Positions 14,575-23,218 of a DNA stretch of 35,340 nt are shown in pieces. The DNA comes from Acidobacteriota bacterium (GTDB taxonomy: Bacteria; Acidobacteriota; Terriglobia; Acidiferrales; UBA7541): positions 1-35,340 of the forward strand of contig QHYZ01000113.1 in assembly GCA_003225295.1 (NCBI GenBank), given 5' to 3'. The notes beneath the pieces were generated by a model that searched no databases, was not told the origin of the DNA, and saw nothing but the letters and a program-made list of their open reading frames with translations. The stretch's first letter is position 1; each line of letters opens with the position of its first letter. The translations under genes were made by a program, and so were the position numbers.

Positions 14575-17043
14575 ATGGCAAGTTTCTGGCAAGATCTGCG
14601 CTATGCGTTTCGCGCGTTTGGCAAGTCGCCCTGGTTCGCCTCCCTCGCTGTGGTTACTCTTGCGCTCGGCATCGCCGTAAATACATCCATCTTCAGCATC
14701 ATTAACGGCTTCCTCATGCGACCGATGCCAGTGCCTCATCCGGAGCAGCTCACCGTCCTCAGTTTGCAACAAGCCGGCGACAAATCACTGCAAAGCTTTT
14801 CTTACCCCGATTATTTGGATCTTCGTGACCAATCCAGTTCCTTCAGCGACATCATTGCATACCGCGTCACGCTGGCCGGCCTCACCGCAGATAATCGGGG
14901 CGATCATTGCATCGCCACTCGCGTTACCGGTAACTATTTTTCGATGCTCGGCGTCCAGCCGGCGCTCGGCCGCCTGATTCTCCCCACGGAAGGACAAACT
15001 CCCGGGGCCGATCCCATCCTGGTCCTCGGCTATTCGTATTGGCAGAAGAGATTCACGGGCAACAAAAGCGTCATTGGGAAACAGGTTGAAGCCAACGGCC
15101 ATCCGCTGACCATCGTCGGTGTGGCTCCCAAGGAATTTCACGGCACGTATTCCATCGTGGATTCCGACCTGTACGTCCCGCTCAGCGCGAGCATTGGCAC
15201 GAAAGACGAAAAGCAAGTCGAGAACACCTGGATGCAGCGCTCCGAACGCTCGCTCTCACTGATGGCCAGGCTCAAGCCTGGAACGAAGTTGAAGAATGCT
15301 CAGGCTTCCCTCGATGTTGTCGCCCAGCGCCTCGCCGAGCAGCATCCTGATACCGACAAAGGTATCGCCATCCGTGCCTTTCCCGAACAACTTGCTCGTC
15401 CCGAACCCGATCCCGACAATACGCTCCCTTCCGTCGCGCTCGCCTTTATGGCTCTGGCCGCTCTCGTTCTCCTGGTGGCTTGCTTCAACGTCACCAACGT
15501 TTTGCTGGTGCGCGCCACCGCGCGCCAGCGCGAGATGGCCATTCGCGCCGCCCTCGGCGCGGGCCGGGTGCGCCTCGTTCGCCAATACTTGACGGAAAGT
15601 TTGCTGCTTGCTCTTCTCGGCGCAGGTGGCGGCATGCTACTCGGCTATTGGGCCATGCGCTTCCTTAGCTCCATTCCCCTGGGCACGGACTTGCCCCTTC
15701 AGTTGAAGTTCCTGCCCGACGTGCGAGTCTATTTCTTTGCGCTCGGGGCGGCGCTTGTCGCTGGAGTGATCGTCGGCGTTTTCCCTGCGCTGCGCGTCGC
15801 GCGCCATGATGTCAGTTCGGTGCTGCACGATGGTGGCCGTGGCTCTTCCGGCGGACGTCGCCGCCAATTCCTTCGCGGCTCGCTGGTGGTTGCCCAGGTA
15901 GCAGGCTCGCTGGTGCTGCTCATTGTCGCCGGCCTTTTCATTCGAAGTCTCGGCAAGGCGCAAAATATTTATCTAGGTTTCGAATCAAGCCAGGTTCTGG
16001 ATTTTTCCCTCGACGTTCAACAAATCGGTTATCAGGAATCTCAGGGCCGGGCCTTTTATCGCGAACTGGAGTCACGTCTCCGTGCTCTCCCGGGCGTCGT
16101 CTCGGTCGCCCAGGCCTTCTCCGTTCCCATGGGTGTCATGAGTACCTTCGACTCCCTAAACATTGAACGTCACCCTGCTCAGCCGGGCCAGCAACCTCCC
16201 AGCGTGCAGTACAACATGGTTACACCCGGATATTTTGATACCCTGCACATCCCCGTGCGTCACGGGCGAGCGTTTACCGAGAGCGACGAGGAGAAGACGC
16301 TCGCTGTCGCGGTCGTCAACCAAAGCATGGCCAAGAAATTCTGGCCCGATGAGGATCCCCTCGGTAAGCGCTTCAGCACCAAAGGCCCTTCCGGACCCTT
16401 CATCGAAGTCGTCGGGGTTGTTCAGGACGGCAAGTACAAAGGGGTCATCGAAGTTCCGCAGCCGCACTTCTATCTACCTCTAAGTCAGGCTTACATACCG
16501 CTCCGCACTTTCCACATCCGCACTGCGGTTCCCCCGGAAAGCCTCTCGACGCAGGTGCAGTCGCAAGTCCGCGAACTCGCTCCCAGCTTGGCCATCTCTG
16601 AAATGCAGACTCTGGATCAGGCGCTCCAAGGATTAAATGGATTCTTGTTCTTCCGCCTCGGCGCGCAATTAACCGGCACGATGGGCCTGCTGGGTCTCAT
16701 CCTCGCCGTCGTGGGGGTGTACAGCGTCGCTTCTTATGCCGCGGTGCAGCGCACTCAGGAGATTGGCATTCGCATGGCCATCGGAGCCACGCCGGGCGAC
16801 ATTCTAAAAATGGTCCTGCGCCAGGGTCTCGGCACCGTCGGGATCGGCTTGCTCGCCGGCTTGGTTGCCGCCTTCGCGGGGACACGCCTTCTGGCGGATC
16901 TGTTCTACGGCGTCACCCCGAACGACCCGGTGACCTACGCGGCCGTCGCCGCACTTCTGCTCGCGGTGGTCTTGCTGGCCTGCTGGATACCGGCCAGGCG
17001 CGCCACGCGCGTCAGCCCGGTCATCGCGCTGCGCTTTGAATAG
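14575..17043 (+). CDS. ADOP-type ABC permease (MacB/FtsX, duplicated)
   Basis: An 822-residue inner-membrane permease of the acidobacterial duplicated orphan permease kind. The N-terminus (FWQDLRYAFRAFGKSPWF, then the first membrane helix ending near NTSIFSIING) is typical. The order is MacB periplasmic core domain 1 (about 45-240), FtsX domain 1 (about 285-410, with NVTNVLLVRATARQREMAIR), periplasmic domain 2 (about 440-650) and FtsX domain 2 (about 700-815, with RTQEIGIRMAIGATPGDIL), ending in VIALRFE. Such proteins act with MacB-like ATPases in mechanotransmission or efflux, but none is encoded nearby. GGAGG 7-8 nt upstream supports the ATG. It is convergent with the next ADOP gene. Confidence 0.92.
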   Translation: MASFWQDLRYAFRAFGKSPWFASLAVVTLALGIAVNTSIFSIINGFLMRPMPVPHPEQLTVLSLQQAGDKSLQSFSYPDYLDLRDQSSSFSDIIAYRVTLAGLTADNRGDHCIATRVTGNYFSMLGVQPALGRLILPTEGQTPGADPILVLGYSYWQKRFTGNKSVIGKQVEANGHPLTIVGVAPKEFHGTYSIVDSDLYVPLSASIGTKDEKQVENTWMQRSERSLSLMARLKPGTKLKNAQASLDVVAQRLAEQHPDTDKGIAIRAFPEQLARPEPDPDNTLPSVALAFMALAALVLLVACFNVTNVLLVRATARQREMAIRAALGAGRVRLVRQYLTESLLLALLGAGGGMLLGYWAMRFLSSIPLGTDLPLQLKFLPDVRVYFFALGAALVAGVIVGVFPALRVARHDVSSVLHDGGRGSSGGRRRQFLRGSLVVAQVAGSLVLLIVAGLFIRSLGKAQNIYLGFESSQVLDFSLDVQQIGYQESQGRAFYRELESRLRALPGVVSVAQAFSVPMGVMSTFDSLNIERHPAQPGQQPPSVQYNMVTPGYFDTLHIPVRHGRAFTESDEEKTLAVAVVNQSMAKKFWPDEDPLGKRFSTKGPSGPFIEVVGVVQDGKYKGVIEVPQPHFYLPLSQAYIPLRTFHIRTAVPPESLSTQVQSQVRELAPSLAISEMQTLDQALQGLNGFLFFRLGAQLTGTMGLLGLILAVVGVYSVASYAAVQRTQEIGIRMAIGATPGDILKMVLRQGLGTVGIGLLAGLVAAFAGTRLLADLFYGVTPNDPVTYAAVAALLLAVVLLACWIPARRATRVSPVIALRFE

Positions 17044-17080
17044 CCACCCGGTCGCGCATTTTTATTCCTCAGGAAATAGG

Positions 17081-17214
17081 AGCAACCCTTTGCTTCCATG
17101 AGTCCCTTGCGGCTATTTTCATGGTTAGCTGGTGATTCGAGACAGCCATCATTCCCAAGAAAGAAGGCGTAAACTCCTAGATTTCAGCAACCCTTTGACA
17201 CTTCTTTCATGGTT
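17081..17214 (+). repeat. Imperfect direct repeat between convergent ADOP genes
   Basis: Two diverged copies of a short block: AGCAACCCTTTG occurs at 17081-17092 and 17186-17197, and TTTCATGGTT follows each at 17117-17126 and 17205-17214. The spacing differs (36 versus 19 nt from start to start), so this is an old or partial duplication. The region is non-coding. Confidence 0.6.
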
Positions 17215-17219
17215 CGTTG

Positions 17220-17234
17220 TGGTTCGAAGAACCA
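17220..17234. terminator. Small symmetric hairpin between convergent genes
   Basis: TGGTTC-GAA-GAACCA is a perfect 6-bp stem with a 3-nt loop, 5 bp from the stop codon of the minus-strand permease and 177 bp after the plus-strand one. Its position between convergent genes suggests a transcription end, but no real T run follows, so it is weak as an intrinsic terminator. Confidence 0.3.
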
Positions 17235-17238
17235 TGAT

Positions 17239-19677
17239 TTATTCGTACCGAAGCGCGACGATAGGATCTACACGCATCGCGCGGCGCGCCGGAAGATAAC
17301 AAGCAAAGAGAGCCACACCCGAAAGCAGAATGGCCACGCTTAGGAACGTGATTGGATCGCTTGTCCGCACTCCATAAATCAGTGTGGTGATGAGCCGCGT
17401 CAATCCAAAGGCAGCAGCAAGTCCGATGGCCACACCCATCAGCGTAATTGCTAATCCTTGTCCTAACACCATTCGCAAGACGTCGCGGTTGGACGCGCCG
17501 AGCGCCACACGAACTCCAATCTCGTGCGTGCGCTGGCCAGTCAGATAGGAGATCACACCATAAATGCCAACCGCGGAAAGAACGAGAGCGAGTGCAGAAA
17601 ATATACCCAGCAGAAACATGGTCATCCGTTGCGTGGAGATTGAGCGGGCCACGATTTCTTCCATCGGCCGGACATCGTAGAGAACCGCGCTGCTCGTCAC
17701 TTTCTCGGCGCCCTGTCGAATGGCGCTAGCGATGTCTCCGGTAGCGCTAGCGGTGCGGGCGACATATTGTCCGCCGTTCGCGAGTAACGGCCAGAATCTG
17801 TCGGGCACCTGCCAAACCGGCAGATAGAGTTGGGCCTGCAAATTCTGATGTTCCCGCGAACCCAAACCCCAATGTTCGACGTGACCGACAACGCCGACGA
17901 TCTCCGGCTGAGTATCGAACAGTCCGAGATTGAGATGTTTTCCGATGGGATCCTGATTCGGAAAATACTTGCGCGCGAAACTGGCATCAATTAGCGCCAC
18001 CGCGGGTCCGTGCTCGTTGTCCTGGCCCGTGAATGTGCGACCGCGCTCGACGGGAATGCGCATAGCCTGGTGGTAGCCCGAATTGACAAGATAAAAGAGC
18101 GCGAAAGGCATGTCGTTATCATTTGCCGGCTTGGGTTGGCCTTCGAGCCAGAAAGGAATCTCGGAATCTCCGGTCATGGGCAGCGACCCGCCCATCAGGG
18201 AGACCGTTTCTACACCCTGAATGCTCTCCAATTGCCGCAAGGTCTCGCGGTACATTGTTCGAAGTTGGTCGGGCGTCAAAGCCGCGTTGGAACTCGACGA
18301 GATGCTGAACGTGAGGACATTGCGCGGATCGAAGCCTGGATTGATGTTGCCCAGCGCTGAGACCGTGCGAATCATCAGTCCCGCGCCGATCAGAAGGACC
18401 ACCGCCATAGCCATCTCGACGACGATGAAAACGCTTTGGGTGCGATGACGCGCGCCGCTCGAGCCGCGGCCGCCTTCCTTCAAGGTCTCGTGAGTATCGG
18501 GCCGCAGCGTCTTGAGCGCGGGAATCAACCCAAACACAATGCCGGTCAAGACGGAGATGCCCAGGGTATAGAAGAGCACGTGGCCGTCGAGCGCGATCCC
18601 CTCCGAGCGCGGCAAGCTGCCTGCCAAAGCGGCAACCAGAACGCGCACGCCCAACTTTGCCAGGACGAGTCCGATACAACCGCCGGCAATGCCGAGCAGC
18701 ATGCTCTCCGTAAGCAACTGGCGAATCACTCGCGCGGGATTGGCTCCGAGTGCGGCGCGAATCGCAAATTCGCGGGCTCGGCACGTCGAACGCGCGAGAA
18801 GCAAATTGGCAACGTTGGCGCACGCGATCAAGAGCACAAAGCTGACCGCGCCGAGCAGCACCAGCAGGATTCCTTTCACGTTGCCGACGACGTCGGTCTT
18901 GAGAGGGATCAAGGAGATGCCCGAGCCTTTGTTCGCTTCGGGATAAGCTACGGCCAAGTTCTCGGCGATGCGGCTCATTTCGGCGCGGGCTTGATCGAGG
19001 GTGACGCCCGCTTTCAGCCTGCCGATCGAGTTCATGCCCATGCTGATGCGCCGGTCGCGAAACGTGGGATCGTTCCACTGACCGATGGGCACGAAAATAT
19101 CCGTGTTGCTCAGCCCGGTGAGGTGACCGGGGGCGACACCAATAATCGTGTAGGCTTTGCCGTTCAGCGTGATGTTCTTTCCCAATACGTCCTGCGCGGA
19201 GCCAAATTTGCGACTCCAAAGCCCGTCGCTGAGGATGGCCACGGGGCCGGCGCCAGCTTTGTCTTCCTCGGGGCGAAATGCGCGTCCGAGAACCGGCTGC
19301 ATGCCGAGGGCGGTGAAAAACTCCGCCGAAATCATGTGCGTGTGAACGCGTTCCGGTTCGCCGGCGCCGGTCATATTGAAATTGTCGGACCGGAAGGCAC
19401 ACAAGGAAGCGAAGGACTGGCTGTCTCTTTGCCAGTCGAGGAAGTTGGGATAGGAGATGGAACTTTCCTGGAAGGTCGGAGACTTGGTGTAGACGGCGAC
19501 CAGTTCGTCGGGGCTCGGGAACGGCAGTGGATTGAGGAGCACGCCGTTGACGACAGAGAACAAGGCGGTGTTGGCTCCGATTCCCAGAGCAAGCGTCAGG
19601 ACGGCGATCGCGGTGAAACCGGGATTCTTCGCCAATACACGCAATCCATAACGGACGTCTTGCCAGAAGCTCATCAT
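17239..19677 (-). CDS. ADOP-type ABC permease (MacB/FtsX, duplicated)
   Basis: An 812-residue permease of the same family as the plus-strand neighbour. It starts with FWQDVRYGLRVLAKNPGF and a membrane helix (TAIAVLTLALGIGANTALFS). Periplasmic domain 1 covers about 45-235, FtsX 1 about 280-400 (ANVANLLLARSTCRAREFAIR), periplasmic domain 2 about 430-650 and FtsX 2 about 690-805 (RTHEIGVRVALGASNRDVL), and it ends VALRYE. Two adjacent ATG codons (19677, 19674) both fit an AGAGG upstream. The leader AGAGGTGTCCAATG closely matches that of the third permease (AGAGGTGTTCAATG), suggesting the two share a recent ancestor in control sequence. No ATPase gene is adjacent. Confidence 0.92.
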   Translation of the reverse strand: MMSFWQDVRYGLRVLAKNPGFTAIAVLTLALGIGANTALFSVVNGVLLNPLPFPSPDELVAVYTKSPTFQESSISYPNFLDWQRDSQSFASLCAFRSDNFNMTGAGEPERVHTHMISAEFFTALGMQPVLGRAFRPEEDKAGAGPVAILSDGLWSRKFGSAQDVLGKNITLNGKAYTIIGVAPGHLTGLSNTDIFVPIGQWNDPTFRDRRISMGMNSIGRLKAGVTLDQARAEMSRIAENLAVAYPEANKGSGISLIPLKTDVVGNVKGILLVLLGAVSFVLLIACANVANLLLARSTCRAREFAIRAALGANPARVIRQLLTESMLLGIAGGCIGLVLAKLGVRVLVAALAGSLPRSEGIALDGHVLFYTLGISVLTGIVFGLIPALKTLRPDTHETLKEGGRGSSGARHRTQSVFIVVEMAMAVVLLIGAGLMIRTVSALGNINPGFDPRNVLTFSISSSSNAALTPDQLRTMYRETLRQLESIQGVETVSLMGGSLPMTGDSEIPFWLEGQPKPANDNDMPFALFYLVNSGYHQAMRIPVERGRTFTGQDNEHGPAVALIDASFARKYFPNQDPIGKHLNLGLFDTQPEIVGVVGHVEHWGLGSREHQNLQAQLYLPVWQVPDRFWPLLANGGQYVARTASATGDIASAIRQGAEKVTSSAVLYDVRPMEEIVARSISTQRMTMFLLGIFSALALVLSAVGIYGVISYLTGQRTHEIGVRVALGASNRDVLRMVLGQGLAITLMGVAIGLAAAFGLTRLITTLIYGVRTSDPITFLSVAILLSGVALFACYLPARRAMRVDPIVALRYE

Positions 19678-19776
19678 TGGACACCTCTCTCACGTACACC
19701 AGCGCGGCTGCAGCGCTTCTGGAAGTAGAAACGAGGTCGATCTGACTTTTGTTTCCTGAAAGTGGGAACGGAATGA

Positions 19777-20175
19777 CTGTGCAGCAAGAACATGCTCAAG
19801 AATGGCCGCCTTGCTGGGGTAATTTCGGATGCCGGATTCGGCGATTTCATTGGCATGCTGGAATACAAATGCACATGGTATGGGCGAACGCTCGTCAAGG
19901 TAGACAGGTTCTTCCCATCGTCCAAGTTGTGCTGCATTTGCCATGTCCAGAACGTCGAACTCCAGTGGCAAGACCGCTGGCAATGTCCCAACTGCCAGAC
20001 GGACCACCAGCGGGACGAAAACGCCGTCGTCAATCTGTTTGTCGAGGGCTTGAGAATCTTAGCCGAGGGACGCTCGGTGATAGCCTGTGGAGACACGGTA
20101 AGACTTGAGCGCAAGCCCAAGCACATGTCTGCGAAACAGGAAACATCGTTGGAGACGTGCGGCCATGTCGCCTAG
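19777..20175 (+). pseudogene. tnpB: Truncated TnpB (RNA-guided nuclease of IS200/IS605), C-terminal part
   Basis: The C-terminal part (about 127 residues from Met 19792) of an OrfB/TnpB protein. Recognisable pieces are MLKNGRLAGVISDAGFGDF, the helix LEYKCTWYGRTLVKVDRFFP, the zinc ribbon with four Cys (CCIC and CPNC) and the RuvC-III segment HQRDENAVVNLF. An in-frame stop at 19774-19776 and the absence of the first two RuvC segments, including the Asp and Glu upstream, show that the 5' half is gone. It cannot be an active nuclease. TnpB normally cuts DNA guided by an omega RNA read from this 3' end. Confidence 0.88.
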
Positions 20176-20189
20176 TAACTCCAAAGAAT

Positions 20190-20210
20190 CCCCCGCCTTT
20201 AGGCGTGGGG
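20190..20210 (+). repeat. IS605-type right-end hairpin / omega-RNA 3' stem
   Basis: CCCCCGCC-TTTA-GGCGTGGGG folds into an 8-bp stem with a single bulged T, which is the usual imperfect hairpin at the right end of IS200/IS605 elements. In active elements it is recognised by TnpA and also forms the 3' part of the TnpB guide RNA scaffold. The sequence GAATCCCCCGCC before it and GAGTCTTCAAT after it also fit that family. Confidence 0.85.
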
Positions 20211-20215
20211 AGTCT

Positions 20216-22774
20216 TCAATCAATTCGCAGTGCGTTCATGGGCGAAATGGAAGCGGCGCGGTTCGCGGGAATGATCGCCGCAAAAAAGGAGCAGATCGCC
20301 AGCGCCCCCGCTGCCACAGTCAGTGCGAGCGGGTCCCAGGAGGAAACGCCGTACAGCTGGGCGGAGATTAATCGCCCGGCGCCAACCGCCAGGGGCAAGC
20401 CCAGCATCAGTCCAAGCAACACTCGGTTGAAGGCCCCGCGCAGCACGAGTTGAATCACTTTCGGGCGGCCAGCGCCAAGCGCCATGCGAACGCCGATTTC
20501 ATTGGTTCGCTGGGCAACGCTATAGGCCGTGACCCCGTACAAGCCCACGGCAGCCAGCACGAGAGCTACCATCCCGAACAAGCCGGCCAGGCTGGCTACG
20601 GCGCGCTCCTGATCGAAGGAAAGATCAATCTGCTGCTGCATGGTCCTGATGCTGTTGATCGTCAAGTTGGGATCCAAGTCCGCCAGCATCCTGGTGAGCA
20701 CCGCTTCGAGCGCGCCGGGAGGCATCTTGGTTACCAGCATAATTCCGCTGATAAAGTGCGAGCGCAGCTCGATTTTCTTCATCAACTCGTCGGGGTAGAC
20801 GACGTTTTGGGCCAGCGGGACGTAGAACATCGGACGCGCCGGCCGATTCAAGCCCCAGCCGGCAAACTTGGCATCGCGCACGACGCCGACGATCCGGAAT
20901 GTCCCGGCATACTCGGGCAAATCGAGGCCGAAGTGCTGATCCAGCGGATTTTCGCCGCTTTTGAAAAAGCGCTTTACGAAAGCCTCATTGACGATGGCCA
21001 CCGGCGCCGTGGTTTCGTTGTCCGCTAAGGTAAACATTCGCCCGCGCAAAATCGGCATGCCAAAATTCTGCAGATAGTTGACGCTCACGCGGTCCCACGA
21101 CGCGCCTGCTTCCTCGTTGAGCTTGGCCGCAGGATGGCCGGCTACCATGATGAGTTCGCCCCAGTTGTCGGTAAGCGGGTTATAAAGGGCCAGACCGGAG
21201 CCCTGCACGCCGGGCAGGGCATTGAGCTCTTCTTCAAGCTGACGGTAGAGCGCCGCTAACTTGGGCTGCGTGTAGCTGGCTGGAGGATTGTTCATATCCA
21301 CCACAACGCGCCCTTCGACCTGATACCCGAAATCCTGATGCTCGAGCTTGTTTAGGCTGCGCGCCAACATGGTCGCACCGGCGACGAGGACAACCGACAA
21401 GGTGGCCTGCACAACCAGCAGAGCTTTGCGGACGAAGGAAGAATGATCTGTGGTGCCGCGGCCCGCGCCGCGGAGTGCTTCCGCGGGGTCGGTACGCGTG
21501 GCAATCCACGCGGGAACGGCCCCGAAAATGATTCCTGTCACCAGGGCCAATCCGAAGGCAAACGCCAATACCATGAGCGACGGTGTGGTGCTGATGGGAA
21601 GAAAATGTGAGCTGTGAAACGCCAGGGAAAGCAGCAGCCGCGCCGCTGCCATGGCCACCAGAAGCCCTACTATGCCACCGCCGACGGCGAGCAGGACGCT
21701 TTCCGTGAGCGCTTGCCGAACGATTTGCCAGGGTGTTGCGCCCACCGCCAATCGCACTGCAGTTTGCGCACGACGCGCTACCCCGCGAGCCAGCAGCAGG
21801 TTCGCCACATTGGCACAGGCGATCAGCAGTACCAGACCGCACACGGAGAGCAGGATCTGCAGGCTGCGGCCGTATTCCTCTTTCATCACGGCCACGCCTG
21901 CTCCGGCGGGTATCACCTCGATAACCTGCTTGGGAAGCATGCGGATGACATCCGGCATGAAGTTGGCAGGATACCCGGAATCGTTCTGCAGCCATTGGCG
22001 TAGCAGACCGGTGAGGCGCGGAGCCATTCCGTCTATCGAAGCTCCCGGGCGCAATCGGCCGATCATGCGCAGCCAGGCAGACACAGGCTGATGCAGCAGA
22101 CTACGTTCGGCATTAATCAGGGGTTCTTGTTGAAGGGGGACCCAGATATCGGGAGGATCGCTTTCCAGCGTTTCGCCGAAAAACCCGGCAGGTGCGACAC
22201 CGATGACGGTCAACGGATGGCCCTCGGCGACGAATGTTGAACCCACTACTGAAGTGTCGGATGCATATGCGGTTTGCCATACACGGTGGCTGAGCACCGC
22301 GACTGGAGGGGCAGCAGGCTTGTCGTCATCCGTCGTAAACACGCGTCCGCCGAAGGCCCGCACTCCAAGGGTTGAGAAATAACTGCCGGTGACGTACTCC
22401 GCGCGCAGAGGTCTGGCAGCCGATTCGACGCCCTGACGTCGCACGCTCAGTCGCCAGCGCCCCGCCTGGAAAGCGGTCACTTCTTCGAACTCCGGAGTTT
22501 CGGCCTTCAGCCGCTCGTACAAGGGAAAGGAAAACATTCCCCAGCGGTCCTGAGGACCCCCTTCTACGCAGCATTCGTCGCCTTCGCCGACTCGGTAGAG
22601 CCTGCCGGGATCGGAAACTGGCAACGAGCGGAGCATCACCGCATGGATCAAGGTAAATATTGCGGTGGTCCCGCCGATTCCCAATGCCAGGGTCAGTACC
22701 GCCGCAACGGTAAAAACCGGCGACAGCCAGAACTGTCGTAGGGCGTACCGAAAATTGCCGGGCAGGTTTTGCAT
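20216..22774 (-). CDS. ADOP-type ABC permease (MacB/FtsX, duplicated)
   Basis: An 852-residue permease of the ADOP family, more distant from the other two. The N-terminus is NFRYALRQFWLSPVFT with the helix AAVLTLALGIGGTTAIFTLI. Periplasmic domain 1 covers about 45-260, FtsX 1 about 305-430 (ANVANLLLARGVARRAQTAVR), periplasmic domain 2 about 455-690 and FtsX 2 about 725-845 (RTNEIGVRMALGAGRPKVI). It ends MNALRID where relatives end ALR[YF]E. The last codons and the TGA coincide with the right tip of the TnpB-element remnant, so the insertion seems to have replaced the original end with little harm. AGAGG lies about 7 nt before ATG 22774. Confidence 0.92.
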   Translation of the reverse strand: MQNLPGNFRYALRQFWLSPVFTVAAVLTLALGIGGTTAIFTLIHAVMLRSLPVSDPGRLYRVGEGDECCVEGGPQDRWGMFSFPLYERLKAETPEFEEVTAFQAGRWRLSVRRQGVESAARPLRAEYVTGSYFSTLGVRAFGGRVFTTDDDKPAAPPVAVLSHRVWQTAYASDTSVVGSTFVAEGHPLTVIGVAPAGFFGETLESDPPDIWVPLQQEPLINAERSLLHQPVSAWLRMIGRLRPGASIDGMAPRLTGLLRQWLQNDSGYPANFMPDVIRMLPKQVIEVIPAGAGVAVMKEEYGRSLQILLSVCGLVLLIACANVANLLLARGVARRAQTAVRLAVGATPWQIVRQALTESVLLAVGGGIVGLLVAMAAARLLLSLAFHSSHFLPISTTPSLMVLAFAFGLALVTGIIFGAVPAWIATRTDPAEALRGAGRGTTDHSSFVRKALLVVQATLSVVLVAGATMLARSLNKLEHQDFGYQVEGRVVVDMNNPPASYTQPKLAALYRQLEEELNALPGVQGSGLALYNPLTDNWGELIMVAGHPAAKLNEEAGASWDRVSVNYLQNFGMPILRGRMFTLADNETTAPVAIVNEAFVKRFFKSGENPLDQHFGLDLPEYAGTFRIVGVVRDAKFAGWGLNRPARPMFYVPLAQNVVYPDELMKKIELRSHFISGIMLVTKMPPGALEAVLTRMLADLDPNLTINSIRTMQQQIDLSFDQERAVASLAGLFGMVALVLAAVGLYGVTAYSVAQRTNEIGVRMALGAGRPKVIQLVLRGAFNRVLLGLMLGLPLAVGAGRLISAQLYGVSSWDPLALTVAAGALAICSFFAAIIPANRAASISPMNALRID

Positions 22775-23218
22775 TGAACACCTCTTCCTACTCTACGCAG
22801 TTCAGCCCCGGCGGGTTCCCATGTCCAGCAGACTCGTGAATGTCGCCCAATTCCGCCTGGTGCTGTTCTATTGACGCTTCAAGGAGTCGATCGTCACCGA
22901 GCTCCCATTGGCTAGCGACAATCCGAGGCGCGCTACCGGTCAGGCCAGCGGGCGCACCGACGCGCTCAGAATTTGCTGGGCAATCCTTCTCGGGCTTTAC
23001 CCACTAGAGTGCCGTCTGACCTGCCTAAGGCGGTGGCCTAGATAATGAATTTTCATCGCCAACGGCTCCGGCGGACGGTCTCGTGGCTAAGAACCCGGAC
23101 GAACGCAGGCGAGCCTGGGAGGCGCGCTGGACGCAGAGCGCAGCGGCGGCTACACTGTTTGTTTTGCAGTTGTTTTTGAATCCATCGCGCGCGAATTTGT
23201 GCGCGGGAATGAATCCGC
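22775..23218. other. Intergenic region upstream of aroC
   Basis: 444 bp between the divergent third ADOP gene and aroC. I see no gene, tRNA or insertion sequence. A promoter-like pair lies at 23128-23156. A short inverted repeat (CGCGC, 8 nt, GCGCG) sits just before the aroC start near 23187-23204 and could affect translation initiation. Confidence 0.5.
23128..23156 (+). promoter_or_regulatory. Candidate promoter for aroC-def
   Basis: TGGACG (23128-23133) and TACACT (23151-23156) are spaced by 17 nt, each matching four of six consensus bases, about 60 bp before the aroC start. Pattern match only. Confidence 0.3.

Larger units (their letters stand above)
19777..20220 (+). mobile_element. IS200/IS605-type remnant: TnpB 3' end plus right end
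   Basis: The right part of an IS605-group element: a 5'-truncated tnpB followed by the classic right-end hairpin and a terminus near TTCAAT at 20215-20220. No left-end hairpin, TnpA gene or tnpB 5' half is present. It lies between two minus-strand ADOP genes. The right tip appears to overlap the stop codon of the downstream ADOP gene. The left boundary is unclear; recognisable TnpB begins about 19789. Confidence 0.8.

Noticed and set aside
18119-19699. 526-codon frame on the same strand as the second ADOP gene, in another frame
   Set aside because: Arg/His-rich out-of-frame reading of the real gene; no family resemblance.
18436-19728. 430-codon open frame opposite the second ADOP gene
   Set aside because: Antisense shadow of a well-recognised permease; no domain and no leader.
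19690-20126. Minus-strand frames opposite the TnpB remnant
   Set aside because: The plus strand encodes clear TnpB motifs; the antisense frames have none.
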